Source: Agapanthus africanus
Lineage: Eukaryota > Streptophyta > Magnoliopsida > Asparagales > Amaryllidaceae
DNA length: 64,000 nucleotides
Assembly: GCA_030015575.1 (NCBI GenBank)
Contig: JASDDO010000006.1
Coordinates: 375,432,137-375,496,136 of the forward strand
Reading direction: 5' to 3'
The notes below the pieces were generated by a model, which was not told the origin of the DNA, searched no databases, and was given only the letters and a program-made list of their open reading frames with translations. The translations under genes were made by a program, and so were the position numbers. Shown here one piece after another: positions 47,572-61,100 of the stretch. Every line of letters starts with the position of its first letter. Positions within the stretch are counted from its first letter, which is position 1.

Positions 47572-49169
47572 TGTCACGCCCCGCTTCCCAGTAGACGGAA
47601 ACGATGACGTGGCAGGCCGCAACGTATTTACTAAGAAATAAATACGTTAAGCGTAATTTAAGCAATATATAACATGTATAAGAATGACAAGAGTGTTAAA
47701 ATAAAACAGCAACTTTATTTACATTCATCTTTACATACAACTGTTTGAAAATGAAAAGATACAATGATAATAACAGTGCCTAAACAATGGCATACAGAAA
47801 ATTAAAGTATAAGGAACTAGAAATAAGACCGTGCCGTAAGTTGGTCCAAGTTCTTCTGGTTGGACTCGATCTCCTGAGAGTCCTGTCCTCCTGACGAACA
47901 TTCTAAAGAAGAAATAGAAATGAATGTCGTCAGCGAACTAGCGCTCGGTAAGTCCCAAAAAAAGAAATAGAATATAACAAGCAATGTGGATGAACATGTA
48001 AGTTGTACAGGTATATGGTGGTTATTATAACGTGGTTGTTTGTACCTTGATACAGAAGGTATTCATGTATACGAGAGGAGTCCATCTTACCCTATGGACT
48101 ATGATAACATATAGTACAATGTCCCGTCATAACCCACGGTACAACGATATGAGAATTCATGTAGGTGTCTTTTAAGTGACCTTTCGTGTTATGATATACG
48201 TTCCGTACCAATCTACCACTTTATCCCCGTGTAATGTATTGTATAGATTTTATTTACAAGTTTTGCCGAAACCATGGATACAAAAAATGTTCAAGTAGTC
48301 ATGTTCATGATGTAATCAAGTAGTCAAGTCAAGTTATAACCATGGTTCGGTCAAGTCAGGTCAAGTATACATGTTTGATATTGATGTCTGATTTCAAGTA
48401 TTCATGTTCATGATCAAGCATTTGGGTTTGATTTTGGATTTTAGGTTTGAATTAGACTCAGATTGAGTCAGACTCTTGTAAACTAATTTAGCACTTGAAT
48501 TAGGTTCGGGAGTTATCGGTAACTGCTGCACATGGACGACATAATTTGTGTCTTTTTTCAAGACAATTACCATTGATAACTCCGTTAAGTTTTCTAACTT
48601 AAATAGGCAAGCACTCACTTTCTCCAGCTCCCTGAGGCTCAAGAGAATTGATCCCGCTTAAACCTATATTTACTAAAGTCCTTAAATACTGTTTTATATA
48701 TCTCGAAAGGGTTTTATGAAAATATTTTAATATAGATTAAAAATAAAACCTCGAGGTTGATTAGTATTATTTGGGGTTGTCATGAGCATGGATTTTAAGT
48801 ATTTGGGTATTTTAGTGATAAATACTTAGCTTGGAAAGTTCATGGTATTTTATTGAAAAACTTGCCTTTTTGGTATCTTGATAGTATTTTATTGTCATTT
48901 GTCAATCTTTTCATTTTTTGAAAAATATAGATTTATTATATTTTGAAAATATGGATTTATAATTTTACATAATTTTAATTTAAAAAATAATATTATTTTA
49001 TTTAGAAAATTCGTATTTCTTAAAAACCGTATTTAAATCCTTTCGAGATCGAATGCTCCGTGAGGAGGTCTGCATTTCGTTCTACTAACCCAAAGATATG
49101 CGATAATTCGCACCATCCATTAGCGGGTCCCCTAAAGACGGTTGTAGATGTGTAATCGCAAAGGATACG
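47572..49169 (-). repeat. Chromovirus 3' LTR, distal part
   Basis: It starts (plus strand) TGTCACGCCCCGCTTCCC and aligns with 62828 onward (TGTCACGCCTCGCTTCCC), including shared blocks near 47790/63030 (tgcctaaacaatggcata) and 48040/63320. It is interrupted at 49169 by the Athila-like element and resumes at 56931. Confidence 0.88.
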
Positions 49170-50959
49170 TGTTGGGAATTCACCCGCGTGCGCAAACGCG
49201 TATGTTATGGAAACGGATATGAAATGAAGGGAACGGAATGCGCACGCGAGATTGTTCTCATTTTAAATATTTATAACCGCAAGTGCACGACACGATGTAG
49301 TAAGCCGGCAAGCACGGGTCGATCCGCAGGGAGTTGTGTATTAGGTTATGCAATTTAAGGTTCAACAAATTAACGAATTGGTTGTTTGTCACAAAAAATA
49401 AAAAGAATACGAAAACAAAGAAAAGCAAGAAAACAAGCAAGTAAGAAATGGTTGTGGCTTTGGTTTGGAAGGTTGAATCGCGACGATTCCCTCGACGCTA
49501 CTTTGATCATGAGTTCTCTGTCCTCACGTTGATCCCGGCATGAAGCACGACTTGTTAAAGCGGTTGCGAGGCACAAGTCGTCAAATTCCGATATTTTCCG
49601 CAAACACGAAATGAGTCCGTTTTGTTCACTTACCATTTGTATGTCCAAGCTTGGGGTATCAACACTAAACACAAGGGTTAGCAAGTATACCACAACATCA
49701 AAAACATAAAGTAGTGAGTGAGAGCAAATGATTTTAGTGTTGAGTTTGCTAGGTGTTTGTGATAGTATATCGTATATGAAACAAGAGATTGTCAAGCACT
49801 TGATTACAAAATACGATATCTAAACCTAGCAACCTTAACACTAAATTGATTTTAACTTAAAAATTATAATGGGGAAAGGGAGTGAATATGGTGTATGAGG
49901 AGGTTACAAAGTAACCATGTTTCAAAACACCATATCACATCAATACATAACAATCTTTAAGTTAGAATCATATAATTAAGCACATTAAACATAAACAAGA
50001 GGTGGAGGAGGAAAATGCCTTTCATCTTACTTCCTCACCAATACCACAACCAAAGAATTAGTTAAGCATGATAAAAAGAAAAGCAAATGAAAAAGAAGCA
50101 AGTAAAGAAACAACAATTTATTAATACTTGAAGAAAGAGATACAAGATTTTGGTGACTTGTTCAACCTCCTTAATGAAGCATTCCAAAGAAAGCTTCAAA
50201 AGGGAAGAAGAAGAAGAAACCAATGATGAAGCCCACTCACCCTCAAGCTAAACAAAAGAAATAAACCAAGAAAATATATGTGAATATGAGAGAATGAGAG
50301 AGTTGAGAGAGATTTTCCCCCCTTGCTTCACTGGTCTGCTATATATAGGCACCAAAAATGATTAACCAAACAATAAGAATGAGGTGGCATGGCAGCAAGG
50401 GAGGGCCCACAGAATTTTGGTGCACTTTGGGGCAAGGGGGCCGAGCTCACCGGTTTTGGAGGGCATGTGCTTGGCCAAAATCCGAGCACTTGGTCTCGTG
50501 CTTGTTGTGTAGACATGTGTGCATCCCAATATCACTCTGGTGTTGTTTGTTTGGTCTAAAATAACCTGGTTTGTATGCAGAGAATAGGAGGGAACATAAT
50601 GCCACACATCACATCAAATCTTTTTGCATTTATTACCCATGTCCCCCATGTGTGCATTGGGCAGCCCCCTCTCTAGGTCCAAGCTATATGCACACTTGTA
50701 TGTGTTGGACCATTCTTGGCGAAAAGTGTGTACACATGCATTATTTCCAAAAGAGCTCTTGGGACAGTGATCAGTTTTCTGTTCTGTTTGCAGTGTCGGC
50801 TCTCAGACGTTATATCCGTGATTTTGAGTATGTTTTCCAGTATTTGTCACGGATACCTATAAACTATAATAACTGAGCATACACTGATTAATAGTACTGA
50901 TAAATAGCAAAATAGATAATGAATGAAAGGTATTAAAATGCAGTTTTCTGTGGTGAACA
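49170..50959 (-). repeat. 3' LTR of the Athila-like element
   Basis: The plus-strand ends are TGTTGGGAATTCACC and GGTGAACA, an inverted terminal TGTT...AACA. A minus-strand TATA-like box (ctatatatag) lies at about 50339-50348. Confidence 0.92.
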
Positions 50960-52483
50960 AATACCCCCGAACTTATCTTTTGCTCGTCCCGAGCAAAACA
51001 AAAAATCTTAATCTCACTTTCGCAGGGAACGAGATTGCACTGAGCATGTGCAACAAACCGTTAAACCTCTAAGTGTCCCTAGTAGGAGGAGTTTTGTTGC
51101 CTGAGGGTTTTCAGCGGATTACACCCACAAAATCCAGTCAAGTTAGCGTTGCGGAGAAACTGTTTATTCTAATGTTAAGGTTAGAGATCAAAATTAGAAG
51201 TTCTATCATCCAACTTAGAAACATTAAACCCTATTTTTCACACCTCGCAATTTGTTTAACATAAGCTCATACTCGTCTTTATGTGATTTGTGCGGACAAT
51301 GTCCATAAGGTTTTTAAGAACATTGATTAGGGTCATCATGTCATAATTACAGACCAGGATAGACTTCTGAAGGATCACACGAGTTTGAAAGGAGTTAAGG
51401 TTTTCTCAAGTTTTATTCTCCAGTTAGGTTTCAAGTCAGAATATATATTAATTTTAAAAGAGAATTTAAGTCTTATATTTCACTCCACCCTTTCACCTGT
51501 TTTTGTTCATACACACCTTTCGTTATCGTGCAAAAAGTCTTAATAAATACAAACCTTCATATCTCCGCGAAAAAAACTGTTTTAATAGAAAATTTGTCAC
51601 CGCCAAGATTATTCTCCCATAAAGAACCGTTAGGACTTTTAACTCGGAGAGAACACTTGCTTAGCTTGTTTTATCTGGCAGTTGGAAACTTAGCGAGTTT
51701 TGGGTCAATGACTCCCAAAGCAGATGGTTTTAAGGCATTAGGTGTGGAGACACCCCAAGGACTTAATTACCCAAATTACTAAGACCACAAAACAAAAGAC
51801 TCATTTTATTTTAAATAATTTTGCACTCAGTGAAAACGGAGATATAGCCAGCCTTTTCTTTTAAATCCGAAGACGTTACATGTGGATAAGGTGTGTAATT
51901 ACTCCAACAAGGTTTCAGATGGGTTATATTTCAGACTTATAGTTTCTGTTAAAACCTCTATAAAATTCTTTATATCTACTCCACTGTATGAACTATTCTT
52001 GATATTACTTAACTTAGAACAAACCTTTTTGATTCTAAAGATATTTATCAATTTTAAAAGTTTTACAGACATGTCAGACTTTCATCAAATTCTCCAAAAA
52101 CATACAACACGTGTAAAGTGTTTAAAAAGACGTATATCGGCTATGGTTAAACATAAAGGAAGGTTATTTTTCGGGTTGTCAGTCTCACAAAAGAGATTTA
52201 GTTATTTCTAACTTATCAACCGAACCGTCAGACTTCGAATCCAAGTTTCCCCACTAGCTAACATGACAAAGTTTTTATATTTTTGGGAAATTTTTTCAAT
52301 TTTTATGGGTTTTTAAATATGTATGCAATGCAGAATATACACATGATGCAGCAATATACACGCAGTGCTCATCCCCAAACCTAAGTTTTACGATGTCCTC
52401 ATCGTTGCCCCCATCTCCGGTAGCTAGATTTAGACATCAGGGTGAGAAATTTATTCAAAGAAAAAGAAAAAACCTAAGACTAA

Positions 52484-53830
52484 TTACAACATATACAAGT
52501 TAAAAGATTGGGTTAGTCCAGAAATTAATACCAACCATTTAAAGATTTTGTCTATATAGTACACTGGTTGGTAAAAGAATATGAATAAACAAAAGAAAAA
52601 GGAAAAGAAAAGGTATATGTTAGATGTTAGTGAAGGGAACGGGCGTGTAAAAGTAGGGATCCGAAGACGCTGAAGGTGAAGACGAAGTTTTGAAGAGGAA
52701 AAAGAATTGTTGTTCAAATGAATTGAATTTTCAAGAAGTATATGTGGAGTTTCAAAGTCAGGTTCGTTCAAAAACTGGAGTTCATCCGCAAAAAGTTCGG
52801 CAAAAGAAAGGTTCTTAGGATGTTCCCAAATGGATCCTGACTCAAACTCACCAAGTATATCTAGTTCATCCGCAAAAATTTCCTCAAAATATGATATGAA
52901 AGAATATTCTTCAAGACTGCCTTCCTCCCTATAATCTACCAAAATTCTACTCTTATCATTATAGCTCACAGACTCTCCCAATACAATCTCTCCCTCATCA
53001 CATTCACAAATGGATAGGTTCATGTCATTTAAAAAAGTAGGTTCCCGCACTAACGTCTCTTCCGAAACAATATCATTAGGCGATACAAAAATTGTGGGTT
53101 CCTGATCATTGATCTTTTCAAATAATCTATCCAAACCATACCCGTAAAAATCACAAGATTCCTCTTCTAAAATTGGAATGCACAAATCAGTCGGAGGATT
53201 TCCTTGTGTATCCTGATAACACTCAATCAATTCAATTGTATCGTCATCTATGAAATCATCAAAATTCAATTGATCATTTATCTCACTCGGATGACTTCCT
53301 AGATGACAGACATTAACACTATTGGGTTCCAATTGATTGTAGTCACTCCCTAGAATTCTCACAGCTACATGTTTCGTGTGTTCCTATATTCTAGCCAATG
53401 ATTGAGTTTGAGCAAGAAACAATTGCTCAGACTGTTGTATGCACAGGGCTAGCGTCGAAGCTGTTTGATTCTCGACCACAGTCATTACTTCAATACCCTT
53501 TTCTAAAGTGGTCAACTTAGCATCCATCTCACTATCATACCCTAATGATGTGTCAATTGTTTCGGGTTGAAGGGGTTTTGATGGTGGGGATGCTAAAGCA
53601 GTCAGTCCGTCGACCTCTTTCTCTAAATCTTCACTCATTAGGTCTCTAATTGAAGTGGAACTGGGTTCAAGAGTGTTAGGTGGGTGACCATTGGAAAAAC
53701 TGTGGGACGGTTGGTCACCCCCTAGAAAAGGACAATTTTCGTGAATATGGGAAGAATTTTGGCAATTTGAACAAATGAATTGGGACTGAGTATAAATAAA
53801 AGAATAAGAATCGTGGGAAATTGAAGTAAA
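52484..53830 (-). pseudogene. Interior coding remnants of the Athila-like element: zinc knuckle and acidic ORF
   Basis: Around 53790-53730 the minus strand encodes CSNCQNSSHIHENC, a CX2CX4HX4C zinc knuckle as in retroelement gag. Downstream blocks at 53638-53384 and 53362-52484 (292 residues) follow in the element's sense. The larger block is strongly acidic (DDFIDDDTIELIE and many E/D clusters) and ends with a hydrophobic stretch (YLFFSFFFCLFIFFYQ). I do not recognise a pol or env family in it. It is treated as a fossil of the element. Confidence 0.6.
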
Positions 53831-55133
53831 TTATGTATCACCCATATTAACAAGAATCCATAAATATCACAAAAATAAAGAATATCATACCCCTAGCAGT
53901 CTATGGTATGCTAGTCAACTAGACTTGCTCAAGAACCAGATTGACGAAGTAAAACTGTATCGAGAGATAAGATCAAGATATACCGATCACGAAGCCAGGT
54001 AAGTGCAAGAGATAAGGGGAGATTTTCCAACGCTTTCGCGAGATTCCTTAATTAGATAATCCTTTCTCTTTTGGCAGTTGCGCCGTGAACACTTGCCTAG
54101 ACACCCCGTGAACGATATACCGTTAAGCAAAGTTCTAAATACAGTTAGCTTCTCCTATTGAGCGCGAAGTCCTTAGAGTCAAAGTTCTAATTGATTTTAA
54201 ATTACTGGGGATATGCAAAAAATGCAGTTTTGTGATTTGTGGGCTACGGAGAAAAGGTGATGAAATCCTTTACCGTATCTTGTTTGGTCATTTTTGTCCT
54301 TAAAATCCGTATTAAGATGCAATGCGTAATCAAATAAAAGAATTCAAGAAATCAAGCAATTTAATTCAATTATTTTTCATTTAAGTTTAAGCGCTGCAAA
54401 ATAAAAATACGGTTAGTTCTCTGTCAAAATTGGTGGCAAGCTTGTGCGAAGAATCCTGCAAAAGATAGAGTAGTGGAATGCGCCGGATTCAAGAGAAATG
54501 TGTTAGGAAATACGTACCGCTTTGATTTGGTTTTAGAAAACCCCTTTGAAGTGATCCGAGTCCTTGAATGTTCGTTTGCGCGGGTCAAACTACCCGGATC
54601 TTTGGCACTATACTTCTCTAACGTCTTGAAATTGCATTTGAATCTCGCTCCGCACGATCCCTGGTCGTAATTCCTAAAAATCCGCAAATGTCGGAAAATA
54701 CGATATTTAATGTCAAAAATCGATATATCTGCCCCAATTCCTGCACATAAAAATTATAAAAATCAAACAATACTAACAGAATACTGACAACACACTGGAG
54801 ATCACACAAAAAGAAAAACTCAAAAACCCCACACTTTGGCCGAGCTCGTCGGACTTGCCATTGATGTCGCCGGCCAAAATTCGAGTGTTTGTGATGGAAT
54901 TTTGTGTGGTTCTTCCAGGCTATATTAGTATTCTAATGGTATAACTTGATTTTTTAATTGAATCACAGAGTGCTAGCAGGCTATATAAGGACAAAGAACA
55001 AATGAAAAGAATTAGTTAGTTTTGTGTTTTTGTTAGTTTTGAAAAAAATTTGAATTAGAAATTAGTGTGTTAGTAAGAACCAGAAATAACAATTCCTAAT
55101 ACTACCAACTCCCCAGCAACGGTGCCAAAAGCT

Positions 55134-56925
55134 TGTTGGGAATTCACCCGCGTGCGCAAACGCGTATGTTATGGAAACGGATATGAAATGAAGGAAATGG
55201 AATGCGCACGTGAGATCGTTCTCGTTTTAAATATTTATAACCGCAAGTGCACGGCGCGATGTAGCAAGCCGGCAAGCACGGGTCGATCTGCAGGGAGTTG
55301 TGTATTAGGTTATGCGATTTAAGGTTCAACAAATTAATGAATTGGTTGTTTGTCACAAAAAATAAAAAGAATACGAAAACAAAGAAAAGCAAGAAAACAA
55401 GCAAGTAAGAAATGGTTGTGGCTTTGGCTTGGAAGGTTGAATCGCGATGATTCCCTCGACGCTCCTTTGATCATGAGTTGTCCATCCTCACATTGATCCC
55501 GGCATGAAGCACGACTTGTCAAAGCGGTTGCGAGGCACAAGTCGTCAAATTCCGATATTCTTCGCAAACACGAAACGAGTCCGTTTTGTTCACTTACCAT
55601 TTGTATGTCCAAGCTTGGGATATCAACACTAAATACAAAGGTTAGCAAGCATACCACACCATAAAAAACACAAAGTAGTGAGTGAGAGCAAATGATTTTA
55701 TTGTTTGAGTTTGCTAGATGTTTGTGATAGTATATCGTATATGAAACCAAGAGATTGTCAAGCACTTGATTACAAAATACGATATCTAAACCTAGCAACC
55801 TTAACACTAAATTGATTTTAACTTAAACATTATAATGGGGAAAGGGAGTGAATATGGTGTATGAGGAGGTTACAAAGTAACCATGTTTCAAAACACCATA
55901 TCACATCAATACATAACAATCTTTAAGTTAGAATCATATAATTAAGCACATTAAACATAAACAAGAGGTGGAGGAGGCAAACGCCTTTCATCTCACTTCC
56001 TCACCAATACCACAACCAAAGAATTAGTTAAGCATGATAAAAAGAAAAGCAAATGAAAAGGAAGCAAGTAAAGAAACAACAATTTATTAATACTTGAAGA
56101 AAGAGATACAAGATTTTGGTGACTTGTTCAACTTCCTTAATGAAGCTTTCCAAAGAAAGCTTCAAGAGGGAAGAAGAAGAAAAAACCAATGATGAAGCCC
56201 ACTCACCCTCAAACTAAACAAAAGAAAGAAACCAAGAAAATATATGTGAATATGAGAGAATGAGAGAGTTGAGAGAGATTTTTCCCCCTTGCTTCACTGG
56301 TCTGTTATATATAGGCACCAAAAATGATTAACCAAACAATAAGAATGAGGTGACATGGCAGCAAGGGAGGGCCCACAGAATTTTGGTGCACTTTGGGGCA
56401 AGGAGGGCTGAGCTCACCGGTTTCCGAGGTCATGTGCTCGGCCAAAATCCGAGCACTTGGTCTCGTGCTTGTTGTGTAGACATGTGTGCATCCCAATATC
56501 ACTCTGGTACTGTTTGTTTGGTCTAAAATAACCTGGTTTGTATGCAGAGAATAGGAGGGAACATAATGCCACACATCACATCAAATCTTTTTGCATTTAT
56601 TACCCTTGTCCCCATGTGTGCATTGGGCAGTCCCCTCTCTAGGTCCAAGCTATGTACACACTTGTATGTGTTGGACCATTCTTGGCAAAAAGTTTGTACA
56701 CATGCATTATTTCCAAAAGAGCTCTTGGGACAGTGATCAGTTTTCTGTTCTGTTTGCAGTGTCGGCTCTTAGACGTTATATCCGGGATTTTGAGTATGTT
56801 TTCCAGTATTTATCACGGATACCTGTAAACTGTAATTACTGAGCAGATACTGATTAATAGTACTGATAAATAGCAAAATAGATAATGAATGAAAGGTATT
56901 AAAATACAGTTTTCTGTGGTGAACA
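55134..56925 (-). repeat. 5' LTR of the Athila-like element
   Basis: This is a direct repeat of 49170-50959 with only scattered differences. It contains the same minus-strand TATA-like box near 56306-56314. The primer-binding site lies immediately next to it, just left of 55134. Confidence 0.92.
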
Positions 56926-56930
56926 ATACG

Positions 56931-58110
56931 AAATACCGCTTTTAAAGAAATCCGTTTTTAAAAGTTATGTGGTATTTTATTGTAATATTATACTTCGCAA
57001 CGAAAATACATTCAAAGAGCATCGTGCAATGAAACCAAGTGTGCGTGTGGGGTAGGTCGTTACCCCGTGAAGTTTTTTCCTAAAGGTATTTTTTAACAAA
57101 TACTAAAAGAGGTGTTTATAAAGTTCATGGCATTTTAATGAAAAAGAGCTACTATTGTTATTTCACATGAGAATTTTTTATGAAATTTGATTCTAAACAT
57201 TAGGGTTTAAGGTTACAAGTATTGTGTAAAAACTTGGTTGATCAAAGAATAAAGGAGAAGGAATTTCTAGGGTTTAGAAAAAGGATATCAGTATTAACTC
57301 CACTTACCGATATAAGTTTAAAATGGAATTTTAATGAAGAGCAAGAAAGATTGGGAGGGACTTACGGTTTAGGAAGTTTAAAGAAAGGTCGAAGAAAAGG
57401 GGGTGAGCTTCATAGCGTCGTGAGAGCTCCGGATGTTGCTTCGATCTTCGCCGGAAGTGGCTTGCTCGCTAACTCCTCTTTACTTCACTTGTACTTAGAA
57501 ACTCTTTGAGAGAATTTTGCTATAATTTTCAAAATGATGCCGAGCCAAAATAGGGGATGGTATTTATAGTGGAGAATTAGGGTTTTGGAATTAAAATGGT
57601 GGATTAAAAAGCATTAAAATTGTGATAAATTATGAATTGAAGGGTCTCTGTTTGATTGCAGGGAAATCAAACAGTGCAGGGGAGTTAGGGGTAGGTGAAG
57701 AGATGTGTGTGGAAAGCCCGGGGTTCATTGGGAAATATTCGACCGTCCCCGTCGGTTCTTTGAGTGATTTGGCCAGTCGATCTCGAGGCATTTGCCTCGA
57801 GATTCGTGCCACTTGATCAACACAGTGTTTAAACTCTTTTGCACATGTTTATGAACTTTTCATTTCCCCATTTATTGCACGTGCAATATTTTGGACTTCC
57901 AAAAAGTTAGAAAATTCAGAAAAAAATAATGTGTCTGATGGGAATCGAACACAGGGTCTACGTCAGCAATGCAAGGTTTTACCAGTGAGCTACAAGTTGA
58001 TTCTTGCTGTTATTTAACAAAATTAACTTATAACTCAAGCTCAGGCTGTAAAACTCATTTCTTGTATATTAACAGAAAATTTTCCGTACAAAGATTTTAG
58101 AGTCATTACA
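56931..58110 (-). repeat. Chromovirus 3' LTR, proximal part (LTR start)
   Basis: On the minus strand it begins TGTAATGACTC at 58110, directly after the purine-rich tract and the sequence gacgaaatttttataagg that commonly precedes Del/Tekay 3' LTRs. It joins 49169 across the Athila-like insertion, giving an original LTR of about 2.8 kb. Confidence 0.85.
57940..58005 (-). ncRNA. tRNA-like sequence inside the chromovirus LTR (degenerate)
   Basis: The minus strand reads GTAGCTCACTGGTAAAACC, then about 25 bases, then TGTTCGATTCCC. These are near matches to the pol III A box and B box at tRNA-like spacing. Stems of the anticodon and T arms do not pair well, so this is a tRNA pseudogene or a SINE head rather than a working tRNA. 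Confidence 0.4.
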
Positions 58111-58162
58111 TTCTACCCTCCTTATAAAAATTTCGTTCTCGAAATTTACAATTACATATGGA

Positions 58163-61100
58163 CTAATTTTCAAAGAGGTAAGGGTATCTTGCACGCATGT
58201 CTTCTTCTTGTTTCCATGTTGATTCTCCCGGCGAATCCTTTCTCCACATCACTCGGACCAAGTTTACTTCCTTGTTCTGCAGTGTCTTTACCTTTCTGTC
58301 CAGGATCTCAACAGGTTGTTGCTCGCCGGTTAGATCAGGCTGTACTGTGAACTCGGAGTGATCAAGTATGTGGCTGGGGTCGCTCACATATCGTTATAGC
58401 TGGGATATATGGAACACGTTGTGCACTCCTTCCAATGATGGTGGTAGTGCTAAACGGTATCACACTTCTCCAACTCGTTCGAGTATGTCGAACGGTCCTA
58501 TGTATCTCGGACTTAGCTTACCCCTGCCAAAGCGGACCACTCCTCGATTTGGAGAGATCTTTAGAAAAGCACTATCTCCAGGTTGGAACTCTAGATGTCG
58601 GCGCTTTGCATCTGCCCAATGCTTCTGTCGGTCTTGGGCTATGCGCATTCTTTCCCTGATCGTGCGAACTACGTCCACTGTTGCCACGATCATCTCTGGT
58701 CCAAAGAGTTCACGATCTGCGATGTCATCCCAACTTAGCAGTGAACGATACTTCTGTCCATAGAGTGCTGCGAATGGTGCCATTCCAATGCTTGCTTGAT
58801 AGCTGTTGTTGTATAAAAACTCCACAAGGTGTATGTGGTCTTCCCACGAACCTCCAAAGTCTAACATACAAGCTCTTAGTATGTCCTCCATAATCTGAAT
58901 TGTTCGCTCAGACTGTCCGTCCGTTTGTGGATGGTAAGCCGTGCTGAAGTTCAGACTCGTTCCCAGGCTAGCTTGCAGACTCTGCCAAAACTGTGATCGG
59001 AATCTGGTATCACGATCGGAGATGATGCAAACAGGTACTCCATGTAATCTCATGATCTCCTGCATGAGTTCATGGGTATCAAATATAGTACACTTTGAAG
59101 GTTTAAATCTTACTTTAGATTTATGCTTATCTCCATGTACTTCTTTGCTAACGTCTCAGTTGATTGGCCAACTAGAAATGGAATAAAGTGAGCCGACTAG
59201 GTGATTCGATCCACAATAACCAATACTGCGTCGTTACTCTTCATGCTGCGAGGGAGGACAGTCACGAAGTCCATGGTAATGTGCTGCCATTTCCATTCTG
59301 GAATTGGTAACGACTGAAGTAGACCAGCTATTCTGTGATGTTCAGCCTTCACTTGCTGACACACCAAACACTTGGCTACGCTTCTGGTTACTTCGCGCTT
59401 CATTCCATGCCGCCAGTAGTGTTGCCGTAGATCCTTGTATATTTTCGTACCACCGGGGTGTATAGAATAAGGAGAGCTGTGTGCTTCTTTCATCAACTCT
59501 TCTCGAATTGAGCCATTTGGTACACATAATCGACTTCCATATCTCAAGGATCCATCTTCTTGGATGATAAAATCAGTTCAAAGTCCACTTTCTACTTATT
59601 CTCGGATCTTTTTTAGCTTAGCATCATTTGCTTGAGCTGCCTTGATCTGATTGACAAGAGTGGACTGGACTTATAAGTTCATCAAATACGAAGTGTTACC
59701 TGGTATAACTATTTCGATCGCTAATCCGTGCAACTCCTGCTATAGCTTGAGATTCATTACTAATGGCTGACAGCTAAGTGCATCAGGAACTACATTCACC
59801 TTCCCGGGATGATACTGTAGGTTGATGTCGAAGTCCGTCATAAGTTCTAGCCATCTTCTCTGCCGCATGTTTAGTTCCTTCTGAGTAAATACATACTTCA
59901 GACTCTTGTGGTCAGTGTATATATCTACTCGTTCTCCCAAGAGATAGTGGCCAAATCTTAAGTGCGAAGATAACGGCTGCCAACTCCAGATCATGTGTTG
60001 GATAGTTACGCTCATGAACCTTCAGTTGTCTTGATGCAAAAGCCACAACCTTTTCATGCTGGTATAGAACACATCCTAATTTTTTACCGGACACATCACA
60101 GTACGCAACAAATCTTCCAGATTGATCCGGTATTATAAGAATAGGAGCAGAAGTTAATCTTGACTTGAGTTCTATAAAAGCGTTTTCACATGCTTCTGAC
60201 CACATGAATGCTTCATCTTTACGTGTGAGCTTGGTCAGGGGTGCTGCAATCTTCGAAAAGCCTTCAATAAGTCGTCGGTAGTATCCTGCTAATCCCAAGA
60301 AACTTCATATATTCTTCACCGTCTTTGGTGTCGGCCATTCGCCGACAGCTGACACCTTAGCTGGATCTACTGAGATTTCTTCACCTGAAACGATATGTCC
60401 GAGAAATCCGACTTGATCTAGCCAAAATTCACACTTGCTGTACTTGGCGTAGAGTTGATGTTGTCGCAATGTCTCTAGAACAATCCGTAAATGCTCGGCA
60501 TGTTCTTTCCGATTCTTCGAATACACCGGGATGTCGTCGATGAAGATGACAACGAACCTGTCTAAGTACTCTCGGAAAACTTGGTCCATCAGATTCATAA
60601 AGATGGTAGGTGCATTGGTCACTCCAAATGGCATTATGAGATACTCATAATGACTATATCGAGTCCTAAACGCTGTCTTCGGAATGTCGGGCTCCTTGAC
60701 CTTCACCTGATGATAACCCGAACGAAAATCTAGCTTCGAAAATACACAAGATCCACTTAGTTGATCGAAAAGATCATCGATGCGCGGTAGTGGATACTTG
60801 TTTTTAATCGCCACTTCGTTCAGAACTCAATAATCCACACACATCCTGTATGAACCTTCTTTCTTCTTCACCAGTAAAACCGGAGATCCCCAGCTTGAAG
60901 TACTGGGACGAATCCATCCTTTCTTTAGGAGTTCGTCCAACTGAATACGGATCTCCTTCAATCCTTCTAGACTTAGCTGGTATGGAGCTTTGATTACCGG
61001 TTGCGCACCAAGTAGTAAATCGATATTGAATTCAAGAGCTCGATAGGGAGGCAAACCTGATATATCTTCCGGGAATACATCCTCGAACTCTCGAACTATC

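Larger units (their letters stand above)
49170..56925 (-). mobile_element. Athila-like LTR element without recognisable pol
   Basis: The LTRs are 49170-50959 and 55134-56925 (1.79 kb each) and very similar by eye. They are flanked by ATACG on both sides (49165-49169 and 56926-56930), a perfect target duplication. Orientation is minus: the 5' LTR is the right one, followed by the primer site TGGCACCGTTGCTGGGGA (55127 down to 55110), close to the tRNA-Asp-type site of Athila/Tat elements. A purine tract (agttcgggggtatt) lies next to the left LTR. The 4.2-kb interior has a gag-type zinc knuckle and an acidic ORF but no RT, RNase H or integrase, so it probably depends on partner elements. It is the youngest layer of the nest, since it cuts the chromovirus LTR. 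Confidence 0.92.
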
